Source: Hoskinsella mucinilytica (GTDB lineage Bacteria; Bacillota_I; Bacilli_A; Erysipelotrichales; Erysipelotrichaceae). Taken from it: a DNA stretch of 64,000 nt. The DNA lies in contig NZ_JBEQZJ010000024.1 of NCBI RefSeq assembly GCF_045223415.1, forward strand, positions 3,227 to 67,226, in the 5' to 3' direction. Under the pieces are notes generated by a model. The model did no database searches. It was not told the DNA's origin and saw only the letters and a program-made list of their open reading frames with translations. Positions 17,202 to 25,416 of the stretch are shown piece after piece (within the stretch, counting starts at the first letter, position 1; each line of letters begins with the position of its first letter). A program made the position numbers and the translations under genes.

Positions 17202-17265
17202 CTTGTCGTCCTCCTTTTTATGAACAAAGTATACCAGCTTAAAGTTGACACCCTATGTCAGGTAA

Positions 17266-17294
17266 AGAAAAGATATCGCTTATTTTGCGATATC
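17266..17294 (-). terminator. Intrinsic terminator of the YfcC/M20 operon
   Basis: GATATCGC/GCGATATC stem with a 7-nt loop, then TTTTC on the minus strand; 14 nt past the M20 stop. Confidence 0.75.
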
Positions 17295-17307
17295 CATTTT
17301 ATAAATC

Positions 17308-18468
17308 TTATTTCAAAATACTAGGATCTTCAAATATTTGTAATGCTGTAAGCGCCATCGCTTTGGCAGCAACATGTAAGGTATGTTGTGCATGTTCTCC
17401 ATGAACATACTCAAGAAACGCTTCATGATGTGCGAATACTTTAGGTCTTGCGCCTGTATCAATTTCACAATATACCGTAGGACAAACCTGCGAAACATTT
17501 CCGATATCACTGGATCCACTAGCTTCTTCATCTTTTTCCACAAAGGAAGTTACGCCTAAATCCATAAGATTTTGTTTTAACAGGGTTCTCATTTTTTCAT
17601 GGTAGTTTAGATCATCATAAGAGTTTTCAAAATTATGATACTCTAAGCGTGCTCCACTCATCAACTCTGCTCCTTTTGCACAATCAATGATACGCTTGGT
17701 CAGTTCCTTTAGGTAAGCACGATCTTTTGCTCGGATATAGAAACGACAACTTGCTTTATCCGGAACCGTATTGCAAGCAATTCCACCTTCTGTCACGATA
17801 CCTGCTACACTGGCATCTTTGCGCATATGTTGACGAAATGCATTGACACCGGCAAACATCAGTTGAACACCATCTAGTGCATTCACACCTTTTTCCGGAT
17901 ATGCTGCCGCATGAGCAGCTACACCATGGAAATTAAATTCGATGGAATCCATGGCCAATGTCACAACATTAATGTTATTTTCCGCACCCAAATGCATCTG
18001 AAGTGCTGCATCGATATCATCAAAGGCACCACGTTTTACCAAATCACATTTGCCCCCTAGGGTTTCTTCTGCAGGTGTACCGATCACAACGATACTTCCA
18101 TTGATTTCATCCTTCATTCCTGCTAGCGTAATGGCAGCTCCAAAGGTAGAAGCTGCGATCCAATTATGACCACAAGCATGTGCATTCTGTTTTTTCTCAA
18201 GTCCATATCCGGGTAACGCATCATATTCCGCAAGAAATGCTACCTTTACACCTTCTTTACATGGTAGCTCCGCACGAAATGCCGTAGGTATATCCAAATA
18301 AGGCATTGTGACAATAAAGCCTTGTTCCCTTAGCTTTTCCACAAGATATGCACTGGACACATACTCTTCGTTTCCTAATTCAGGATGTTCAAAAATAAAT
18401 TCACTGACCTCTTCCATCAAAGAAGCCTTTTGATCTGCTAATTCAAATAATCTTTTTTTTCTTTCCAT
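17308..18468 (-). CDS. M20D-family amidohydrolase/peptidase
   Basis: A 386-aa metal-dependent amidohydrolase. Metal ligands are visible in HACGHNWIA (~98-106), in the catalytic-acid segment TPAEETLGGK (~135), in QMHLGAENN and in the C-terminal AHHEAFLE, with the dimerisation domain between. The M20D group includes p-aminobenzoyl-glutamate hydrolases, N-acyl-amino-acid deacylases and N-acetyl-diaminopimelate deacetylase. It lies 9 nt downstream of a YfcC-type carrier with an SD (TAGGAG) in the gap. Both are behind a lysine riboswitch, so an acylated or peptide-bound lysine or diaminopimelate substrate is a reasonable inference. Confidence 0.85.
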   Translation of the reverse strand: MERKKRLFELADQKASLMEEVSEFIFEHPELGNEEYVSSAYLVEKLREQGFIVTMPYLDIPTAFRAELPCKEGVKVAFLAEYDALPGYGLEKKQNAHACGHNWIAASTFGAAITLAGMKDEINGSIVVIGTPAEETLGGKCDLVKRGAFDDIDAALQMHLGAENNINVVTLAMDSIEFNFHGVAAHAAAYPEKGVNALDGVQLMFAGVNAFRQHMRKDASVAGIVTEGGIACNTVPDKASCRFYIRAKDRAYLKELTKRIIDCAKGAELMSGARLEYHNFENSYDDLNYHEKMRTLLKQNLMDLGVTSFVEKDEEASGSSDIGNVSQVCPTVYCEIDTGARPKVFAHHEAFLEYVHGEHAQHTLHVAAKAMALTALQIFEDPSILK

Positions 18469-18477
18469 ATCTTACTC

Positions 18478-19869
18478 CTAATATCCGATCACAACTGCAA
18501 TACATAATAATACGATAGAAGCTACAAATAACATACCGAATAATGGTGTTACAAATTTATACCATTTATTGATAGGAAGGCGCATGATTCCACACATCAT
18601 AAAGACACTGGTTGGCCAGAATATGTTAGAGAACCCATCACCAAATTGATAGGCAAGCACACTGACTTGACGGCTCACACCGACCATTTCTCCTACCGGT
18701 GCTAAAATCGGCATCGTGATCAAAGCCTGTCCCGCACCACTTGGTATAAAGAAGTTGATGATATTTTGTACGACCAGCATACCCATGGCACTTAACATAC
18801 CTTCAAAATTTGTCAATATATTGCTTAACCAATATACGATGGTATCGATGATATAAGAATTATCCATAATGATCGGAATACTTCTACTAATTCCTACCAA
18901 TAATGCGCCATACATCATTTCCTTACTGGCTTCAATGAAAAACTCTGCAATCTGACTTGGTGTAAACTTTGATATCAACCCGGTTACGATCATCATGATG
19001 ATAAACAAGGTCGCTATTTCATCAATATACCAACCAAATTGTATCGTGCCGATCAACAGCATCGCAATGGTAAATACAAACAATAGACAACTGATTTTAT
19101 GAGTCATCGTAAATTTGCTTTTCATAAGCTCCTCTTTGGAACCGACTTCTAACATATCAAGCTTTTCTCCATATAAAACAGAACAAGTTGCATCTTTTTT
19201 CACCTTATGTGCATAATGCCAAACATACCATATGGCAATTGCCATGAAAACAGCAAAGCAAACAACACGATAAGCAAGTCCACTGAATAAGGTAACACCA
19301 GCAACTTCTTGCGCTATACCGATCGTGAAAGGGTTGATGGTTGCGGATGCAAACCCGATCGCAACACCAAGATAAATGATACTACCACCAACAATAGCAT
19401 CATAACCAAGGACAACAGCAATAGATATAAATACAGGTAATAACCCATAAGTTTCTTCAAACATTCCCATAGTAGAACCAAGTAATCCAAAGGTAATCAT
19501 ACATACCGGTATGATTAGTTCAATGCGATCACCGATCTTTCGCAAGATAAAACCAACCACAGCATCAAAAGTTCCGTTTTTAATTAAAATATAAACAAAT
19601 GCATAGGCAAATACAATAAAGAAGATGATTTGCGCCGCATCTACAAATCCTAGCTGAATACTTTTAAACATATCAAAGATAGAGCATCCAACTTTATCCA
19701 CAGCATGATAACTACCGGGTACAACAATCGTATTACCCGCAGCATCTTCCACACGATCAAATACACCAGCAGGTACTACATTCGCTAAAATCGCAGTTAG
19801 TATGGTCATCATAAAAATAATGACATAGGCATGGGGCATTTGAAACTTACGTTCCTTTTTCTTATTCAT
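18478..19869 (-). CDS. YfcC/DcuC-like carrier under lysine riboswitch control
   Basis: A 463-aa integral membrane protein of the YfcC group (C4-dicarboxylate anaerobic carrier superfamily, related to arginine/ornithine carriers). About 12 hydrophobic segments are visible, with re-entrant-type Gly/Pro/Ser motifs such as GAGQALITMPILAPVGEM. The start at 19869 has GGAGG 9 nt upstream; the longer frame from 19902 would begin inside the leader terminator. The leader carries a lysine riboswitch with an attenuator, so expression should rise when lysine is scarce. This suggests uptake of lysine or a lysine-containing compound that the co-transcribed M20 enzyme then hydrolyses. The substrate is inferred from the riboswitch only. 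Confidence 0.85.
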   Translation of the reverse strand: MNKKKERKFQMPHAYVIIFMMTILTAILANVVPAGVFDRVEDAAGNTIVVPGSYHAVDKVGCSIFDMFKSIQLGFVDAAQIIFFIVFAYAFVYILIKNGTFDAVVGFILRKIGDRIELIIPVCMITFGLLGSTMGMFEETYGLLPVFISIAVVLGYDAIVGGSIIYLGVAIGFASATINPFTIGIAQEVAGVTLFSGLAYRVVCFAVFMAIAIWYVWHYAHKVKKDATCSVLYGEKLDMLEVGSKEELMKSKFTMTHKISCLLFVFTIAMLLIGTIQFGWYIDEIATLFIIMMIVTGLISKFTPSQIAEFFIEASKEMMYGALLVGISRSIPIIMDNSYIIDTIVYWLSNILTNFEGMLSAMGMLVVQNIINFFIPSGAGQALITMPILAPVGEMVGVSRQVSVLAYQFGDGFSNIFWPTSVFMMCGIMRLPINKWYKFVTPLFGMLFVASIVLLCIAVVIGY

Positions 19870-19884
19870 AAACGAATTCCTCCA

Positions 19885-19920
19885 AAATAAAAGTCCTTGC
19901 ATCCCAAAACATGCAAAGAC
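19885..19920 (-). terminator. Attenuator terminator of the lysine riboswitch
   Basis: A 10-bp stem, GTCTTTGCAT with ATGCAAGGAC (one G-U pair), followed by TTTTATTTT on the minus strand. It lies between the aptamer and the yfcC-type start codon. Confidence 0.85.
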
Positions 19921-19941
19921 CTACATTGGTTTACTTTGACG

Positions 19942-20112
19942 TTTTAAGATAGCGCTCCTTTACGTGAATCATAAAGGCAGTGGCATGTCTATTAAACATA
20001 CCCCCAGCAAATGCTTTGAACACATTTACTTCGGCGTATCATCCTTTCAGATACCCTCATTGACGTTCAGTCTACGATATCCTACTCTTAATCAACGCAC
20101 CTCCACTTAAAA
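19942..20112 (-). ncRNA. Lysine riboswitch (L box)
   Basis: Read on the minus strand, the leader carries the conserved L-box landmarks in order: GGAGGTGCG, TTAAGAGTA, CTGAAAGG, CGCCGAAG, TTTGCTGG, a GGTATGT..ACATGCC arm, and GGAGCGCTATCTT. The P1 helix closes by TTTTAAG (20112-20106) against CTTAAAA (19948-19942). The order and spacing match the known lysC leader of Bacillus subtilis as I remember it. In this class lysine binding favours the downstream terminator, here at 19885-19920, so transcription of the carrier and M20 genes should be shut off by lysine. Confidence 0.9.
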
Positions 20113-20125
20113 ACAAGGCTTGTAT

Positions 20126-20154
20126 AGTGTACCATCCTTCTATCATAAATGCAA
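20126..20154 (-). promoter_or_regulatory. Promoter of the lysine riboswitch operon
   Basis: TTGCAT, 17-nt spacer, TACACT on the minus strand; the RNA would start just before the aptamer. Confidence 0.6.
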
Positions 20155-20186
20155 CTGATATCCTCTTATTTTAGTGAATCATTTGA

Positions 20187-20215
20187 TTGACAAAGTTTTC
20201 CTTTTTCTATACACT
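20187..20215 (+). promoter_or_regulatory. Promoter of the ABC-2 type pair
   Basis: Perfect TTGACA, 17-nt spacer, TACACT, 28 nt before the ATPase start. Confidence 0.65.
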
Positions 20216-20242
20216 AAACATAAATTCATAAGGAGGAATAGA

Positions 20243-20950
20243 ATGCAACTGATATTAGATCAAGTCAAAAAATCCTTTGGTGATAAACAAGTCCTAAAGG
20301 ATTGCAGTTTTACCTTTGAACAGGGTAAGATCTATGGCTTATTAGGGAGAAACGGTAGTGGAAAAACAACGTTGTTTAATTGTATTGCACAAGAAACACC
20401 AAGTGAGGGGCATGTCTTTATCCAAGATCATCAAGGAAAAAGAGAAATCAATGAAATGGATGTCGGATATGCATATAGTTTACCAATTTTACCTGAATTT
20501 ATGACTGGATATGAGTATATAAAGTTTTATATGGAAATTAATCAAAGTAATTTAGACAAGCGAATAGATATCGATGATTGTTTTCGTCTTATGCGTATCG
20601 AAGAGGATGATCGCCATCGTTTGATCAAGGGGTATTCTCATGGAATGAAAAACAAACTACAAATGTTAAGTTTTCTTTTGACCCATCCGGATGTCATTTT
20701 ATTAGATGAACCACTCACTTCTTTTGATGTCGTTGTCGCAAGTGAAATGAAGCAATTATTATTACAGATGAAGTCAGATCATATTTTATTGTTCTCTACA
20801 CATGTTTTACAACTAGCAAGTGATCTATGTGATGAAATCATCTTATTGAATCATGGTGAATTAGAGTTATTGGATCATGAGCTATTGAACAGTCCTGATT
20901 TTGAAGAGCGTGTCGTAGCCATGTTAAAGGAAGATGATCATGTGGAATGA
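20243..20950 (+). CDS. ABC transporter ATP-binding protein (ABC-2/EcsA-like)
   Basis: A 235-aa ATPase with Walker A GRNGSGKTT, an atypical signature YSHGMKNKL (usual for ABC-2/EcsA-type ATPases rather than LSGGQ), Walker B VILLDEPLTSFD and switch His in STHVLQ. The start at 20243 follows AAGGAGG; the frame extends upstream to 20174 but that part includes the promoter -10. It overlaps the next gene by 11 nt, so the two are coupled. The substrate is unknown. Confidence 0.88.
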   Translation: MQLILDQVKKSFGDKQVLKDCSFTFEQGKIYGLLGRNGSGKTTLFNCIAQETPSEGHVFIQDHQGKREINEMDVGYAYSLPILPEFMTGYEYIKFYMEINQSNLDKRIDIDDCFRLMRIEEDDRHRLIKGYSHGMKNKLQMLSFLLTHPDVILLDEPLTSFDVVVASEMKQLLLQMKSDHILLFSTHVLQLASDLCDEIILLNHGELELLDHELLNSPDFEERVVAMLKEDDHVE

Positions 20951-22550
20951 TATTTATCTTTTACATCGTGTAATTGCGACCAAAAAGGTCAATGGCTTTT
21001 TATACTTCCTACAAAAACTTCCATGGATCGGAAAAAAAATACCGAACAAAGTGTATCGCTTACTTGGATTGAAACGATTCCTTAGTATTTTGATGATCGT
21101 ATTTTCCCTACTTGGGAGCCTTTTAAAAAACTTTCTATATTTATTTCTTGTTGTTTTATTGCCTATTTTATTATCAAGCATGGAAAGTGATACCTTAGAT
21201 TTTGCTTTATCCCAACAATTATGTTTGATGATCTATCTGCTATTTACCGGATGTTGCGGTGCCTTGTTAAATGGTCTGCTTTGGCGTGCAAGTGATGAAA
21301 CCTATATCATGATTCGTCTATTACATATGGAATCCAAACGATATCTTTTAACCCAAAGTCTATATCAATATGGATGGAATACGTTGACACTTATGATTGC
21401 TGCCTTCATCACCAATGTTATATTACGACTGCCCTTTTGGTACGCCATGCTATTCGCATGTCTTTATCTATGTAGCCATGTCAGCTTAGATGCTATCTAT
21501 TTATATTTATATGAGAAAAAAGCAACCTTATTTATGATGAACAATAAATATAAATCCATAATTCCAATCGTCGTATTCTTCCTTGCGATATTCCTTATTT
21601 GGCAGCGTCCTAGCATGCCATATATCTATCACATCTTTTTCATAGTATGCTTTTGTTTTGGTCTACTTAGCCTATGGGCCATCCATTATCTAAAGCAAAG
21701 TCAATCCTACAAAAAACTTGTTTTGTTGTTGATTGAAGAAAGTGCTTCTTTGGATCTATTGACCAAATCAAAAGGTGATAATCATCAAGTCGATGTTGTG
21801 TTAAATGAAAAAGATTATACCAAAGAAGAGCTTAAACAAGGGATCACCACAAAGAAACATGGATATGCTTATATGAATGAACTCTTTTTCAAACGTCATA
21901 AGCGCTTGATCTATAAACCGATCAAACGTAGAGTGATCATCATACTTGTGCCAACCGTTCTTTTGTTTGTATTATCTTTCTTCATAAAAGATGTACTTGA
22001 ACCGACTTCTCTTATGGCACTACTTCCTCCCTTTGTATTCCTACTTTATTTGTTAAACATCTCAGAAAGAGCATGTCGTGCAATGTTTATGAATTGCGAT
22101 GTTTCTTTATTACACTATGGTTACTATCGCCAGAAAGAAGCAATCTTCACCAATTTCAGAATACGCCTATGGACCTTATCAAAATACAATTTGTTTCTGG
22201 TTGCCCTCGTCTGTTTATCTATCAATCTGATTGCATATGTATACAAGATCACCTTCACTTGGCAAAGTTTACTTTTATTTGATTTCACCTTAATCGTATT
22301 ATCCTTCTTTTTTAGTCTTCATTACCTTTTTGTATACTATATCTTTCAACCATATAACGAGGAACTAGATATGAAAAATCCATTTCTATCCATCCTTAAC
22401 GCTATCGTTTATTTTCTATGTTATCTATCTCTACGAATCGAAGGCTCCTATGTATTTACCATTGGCGTATTGATCGTAACCTTACTTTATATTGCCATTG
22501 CTTCCCTTCTTGTATGGAAGCTTGCGTTTAAGACTTTTCATTTAAAATAG
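20940..22550 (+). CDS. ABC-2/EcsB-like membrane permease
   Basis: A 536-aa membrane protein with about 12 hydrophobic segments (for example FLYLFLVVLLPILLSSM and VIIILVPTVLLFVLSFFI). A soluble stretch lies in the middle (~265-325) and it has several YxxxYF-rich loops. It starts inside the end of the ATPase gene; the ATG at 20940 is 8 nt from AAAGGA, better than the ATG at 20934. The pairing with the upstream ATPase marks it as the membrane subunit of an ABC exporter, similar in size to EcsB-type proteins. The exact family cannot be fixed by eye. Confidence 0.75.
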   Translation: MWNDIYLLHRVIATKKVNGFLYFLQKLPWIGKKIPNKVYRLLGLKRFLSILMIVFSLLGSLLKNFLYLFLVVLLPILLSSMESDTLDFALSQQLCLMIYLLFTGCCGALLNGLLWRASDETYIMIRLLHMESKRYLLTQSLYQYGWNTLTLMIAAFITNVILRLPFWYAMLFACLYLCSHVSLDAIYLYLYEKKATLFMMNNKYKSIIPIVVFFLAIFLIWQRPSMPYIYHIFFIVCFCFGLLSLWAIHYLKQSQSYKKLVLLLIEESASLDLLTKSKGDNHQVDVVLNEKDYTKEELKQGITTKKHGYAYMNELFFKRHKRLIYKPIKRRVIIILVPTVLLFVLSFFIKDVLEPTSLMALLPPFVFLLYLLNISERACRAMFMNCDVSLLHYGYYRQKEAIFTNFRIRLWTLSKYNLFLVALVCLSINLIAYVYKITFTWQSLLLFDFTLIVLSFFFSLHYLFVYYIFQPYNEELDMKNPFLSILNAIVYFLCYLSLRIEGSYVFTIGVLIVTLLYIAIASLLVWKLAFKTFHLK

Positions 22551-22585
22551 AAACCGTTATAATAAAAACGAAAGGAAGGATACCT

Positions 22586-22957
22586 ATGAAATTTCATATT
22601 GCACATTGCAACATCAATGTAACTGATTTAGAAAAAAGCATTGCTTTCTATGAACAAGCATTGGGACTTCACGTTGCTCATAAGAAACAACAAGAGGATT
22701 TTATTCTTTGTTATCTAAAAGATGACAACACTCCTTTTGCATTAGAATTAACTTGGCTCAAGGATCATCCACAGCCTTATGAATTAGGAGAGAATGAGAG
22801 TCATATCGCATTTGAGGTTGATGATTTCGATGAAGCATACCAATTGCACAAGGATATGGGTTGTATCTGTTTTGAAAATCAAGAAATGGGAATCTATTTC
22901 ATCCATGATCCTGATGATTATTGGTTAGAAATTGTTCCTGCATCCAAAAACGCCTAA
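22586..22957 (+). CDS. VOC-family protein, glyoxalase I-like
   Basis: A 123-aa single-domain vicinal oxygen chelate protein with two beta-alpha-beta-beta-beta units. Likely metal ligands are His7 (IAHCNIN), Glu in PFALELTW, His in ESHIAFEV and Glu in YWLEIVP, the same set as glyoxalase I. It may detoxify methylglyoxal as a glutathione- or thiol-hemithioacetal lyase; other VOC activities are possible. AGGAAGG precedes the ATG. Confidence 0.8.
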   Translation: MKFHIAHCNINVTDLEKSIAFYEQALGLHVAHKKQQEDFILCYLKDDNTPFALELTWLKDHPQPYELGENESHIAFEVDDFDEAYQLHKDMGCICFENQEMGIYFIHDPDDYWLEIVPASKNA

Positions 22958-22974
22958 GCATTAGACGTTTTTTT
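22946..22974 (+). terminator. Intrinsic terminator after the VOC gene
   Basis: AAAAACG.CTAA/TTAG.CGTTTTTTT hairpin overlapping the stop codon. Confidence 0.75.
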
Positions 22975-23103
22975 ATATGCTGATCTAAAATCATTCACAA
23001 ATACTATATGATGATTTCAATTATGGGTAACATAAGATAGGCATCCTCCTTGTAATTTGATAAGGACAAGACTATAATGAGGACGACTAAAAAGTGAGGA
23101 CCT

Positions 23104-24837
23104 ATGAAACAATTAACGTTAGAAAATTTTACAGAATTAGAACCATATATCAAAGCCGCAAACTATAACGAATATAATTCTAATATCATTACGATGTTGA
23201 TGTGGCAAACCCGTTATCCTGTCTATTTTGCATGCTATGAGCATTTTGCTATCGTATACAATCAAATGCCTAACATGCCACCTGTATGGTTAATGCCATA
23301 TTGTGAAAAACAATACCGCTTTGAAGCAATTGAAAAAATCAAGGAACAAAGCCAAACATTGGGGATTGCCTTTGAAATACATTCTATGGTCAAGGAATTT
23401 AAAGATTGGCTATTAGAAGCATATCCTCAACAATTTCTTATTTGGGACTGTTACGATGCAAGAGATTATATTTATGAACGTAACCAACAAATGACCTTAG
23501 CAGGAAAGAAAATGCAGAAACGAAGGAATCATTTTCATGCATTCGAAAAACAATATGAAAACCGCTATATCTATAAATCTTTGGAAAAAGCGGATATCCC
23601 ACATGTTTATGAATTTTTAAGCTATTGGAAAACACAAAAAGATGCGATGGATACCATCGATGTGGAAGAAGAAGGTATTCATTTCTTACTTGATCATTTA
23701 GATGAATTACCGATCCAAGGTGGCTGTATTTATATTGATGGTAAACTAGAAGCATTCAATATCACTTCCCTTGTCGCAAAGGATACCGTACAGATTCATG
23801 TGGAAAAGGCCAATAAAACGATACGTGGTCTATACATTGCGATCTTAAAACGATTCCTTGAAACATTGGATGATTCCATCAAATATGTCAATCGTGAGGA
23901 TGATATGGGTTTACCTGAACTGAGAAAAGCCAAAACCGATATGCAACCCATCTCAAAAACGCAAAAATTCGGAAGTTGTTATGAGCCATGGGAAATAAGA
24001 AAAGCTCAAAAAGAAGATCTTCCTTCGATCAAGCAACTTTGGCTTACCAGTTTTGAAGATGAAACTTTGACATCTACTGAAGTATATTTTGAGCGTTTCT
24101 TTCATTTAGAAGATTGTTATGTATTGGCAAATAAGGAAATCCTCATCAGTATGTTACAAATGCGAAATATGGATATCATGCTTCATGGAAAGAAAGAGCA
24201 TGTTTCCTTTGTTGTTGGTGTGGCGACCAATAAAGAATATGAAGGCTGTGGATATATGAAGCAATTACTAACCTATGCCATGAATAAAGCATCGCAAACA
24301 CAACATTATACTCTTTTACAAGCCTATCATTGGGATATCTATCGCCCTTTCGGCTTTGAGGAACGCTATCATCTATGGAAAACCAAATTGGATAAGCAAG
24401 CCTATTCCCATTGTAATGGTAAACTAGCTCCATGTAGTGATGTAAATCAATTAGCAACACTTTATGAAGCTTTTACCTCAGATAAAGATGGCTATCGTAT
24501 TCGAGATCATGCTTATTATGAAACGCTATTTCTACCAAATGCTTCCCTTTGGAATCAAAAGGTTCTTCTTTATGAGGAACAAGGAATTGCTTATGGCTAT
24601 CTCTTATTAGAAGAGACACAAGATGAGATAACTATTTTAGAATGTATCTATACAGATCCACAAAAACTATCTTCTATGTTGGCTGCGTTTGCTCAAGAAA
24701 CACGTAAGGTGTACGTTTATACTGATCAACAAACAGAAATAGCTGGTAGAAAAAAAGAAGTAACCTCAATGATGATTGCATCCTTGAAAGATACTCCTTT
24801 GCCAAGCGAACCTTTATTTATTCATGAAACCCTATAA
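23104..24837 (+). CDS. DUF2156 (MprF-like) domain fused to a GNAT acetyltransferase
   Basis: A 577-aa two-domain protein. Residues 1-~300 resemble the DUF2156/LPG-synthase C-terminal fold (NIITMLMWQTRYPVYFA, DARDYIYERNQQMTLAGKKMQKRRNH, INREDD-like VNREDDMGLPELRKAK). This is the fold that uses aminoacyl-tRNA in MprF and FemX enzymes. Residues ~300-577 are an Eis-like GNAT (EIRKAQKEDLPSIKQLW, acetyl-CoA loop VATNKEYEGCGYMKQLL) with a second degenerate GNAT and SCP2-like tail. No TM helices, so it is cytoplasmic. The combination is known in Bacillota but without an assigned substrate. GAGGACC precedes the ATG. Confidence 0.8.
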   Translation: MKQLTLENFTELEPYIKAANYNEYNSNIITMLMWQTRYPVYFACYEHFAIVYNQMPNMPPVWLMPYCEKQYRFEAIEKIKEQSQTLGIAFEIHSMVKEFKDWLLEAYPQQFLIWDCYDARDYIYERNQQMTLAGKKMQKRRNHFHAFEKQYENRYIYKSLEKADIPHVYEFLSYWKTQKDAMDTIDVEEEGIHFLLDHLDELPIQGGCIYIDGKLEAFNITSLVAKDTVQIHVEKANKTIRGLYIAILKRFLETLDDSIKYVNREDDMGLPELRKAKTDMQPISKTQKFGSCYEPWEIRKAQKEDLPSIKQLWLTSFEDETLTSTEVYFERFFHLEDCYVLANKEILISMLQMRNMDIMLHGKKEHVSFVVGVATNKEYEGCGYMKQLLTYAMNKASQTQHYTLLQAYHWDIYRPFGFEERYHLWKTKLDKQAYSHCNGKLAPCSDVNQLATLYEAFTSDKDGYRIRDHAYYETLFLPNASLWNQKVLLYEEQGIAYGYLLLEETQDEITILECIYTDPQKLSSMLAAFAQETRKVYVYTDQQTEIAGRKKEVTSMMIASLKDTPLPSEPLFIHETL

Positions 24838-24857
24838 GAAGCGAAACGCTTCTTTTT
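24838..24857 (+). terminator. Intrinsic terminator after the DUF2156-GNAT gene
   Basis: GAAGCG-AAA-CGCTTC followed by TTTTT, directly after the stop. Confidence 0.85.
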
Positions 24858-25296
24858 ATTTTACTATTTCTGACAACTTATCTAAGGCTTGATCAAAACT
24901 GTATACAAGATAACCATGTTTTAACACTGCTCCTAACACATAATGATTCATACCATACGTAGGAATGTCATATTGATTGGCACTTTTTAAACGAATATCA
25001 CTATTGATTCCGATAATGATAGCATTTGTTTTGATGGCAATACCCAATTCCACCATCACACCGGCATCCTCATTGGTTAGATCCGCAATAAAAATATCAC
25101 ATTCTTCTACTGCTTTTGTATCCGCTTCATAAATTTCTTCAGGTGTCGGTAATGTCTGTTTATTTTCATTGAAAGGCTGATCGATCGGATTAAAAATATC
25201 TAATTGTGGAAACCGTTGTCTCAACAACTCTCCTTCTCTTTTTCGCTGAGCTACTTCAGCTTCATTAAACAAAGAACCTGCAATATATGTTTTCAT
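24856..25296 (-). CDS. Nucleoside 2-deoxyribosyltransferase
   Basis: A 146-aa Rossmann-like enzyme that swaps nucleobases on 2'-deoxyribonucleosides in purine/pyrimidine salvage. The N-terminal YIAGSLFNEAEV, FIADLTNEDAGVMVELGIA (with the catalytic Glu in the VMVELG part) and the C-terminal YVLGAVLKHG fit the family. The ATG at 25296 follows GGAGG; a longer frame from 25329 is not needed. It converges on the DUF2156-GNAT gene. Sub-specificity is unclear. Confidence 0.85.
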   Translation of the reverse strand: MKTYIAGSLFNEAEVAQRKREGELLRQRFPQLDIFNPIDQPFNENKQTLPTPEEIYEADTKAVEECDIFIADLTNEDAGVMVELGIAIKTNAIIIGINSDIRLKSANQYDIPTYGMNHYVLGAVLKHGYLVYSFDQALDKLSEIVK

Positions 25297-25416
25297 TTTA
25301 TACCTCCTCGTATCGAAACGATTATACACAAATAATAGAAAAAAAGAAAGAAAAAGCTTAAGAATGAGTATACTGATACATGCTTACATGGTACAATAAC
25401 ATCAGGAGGTGATCTT

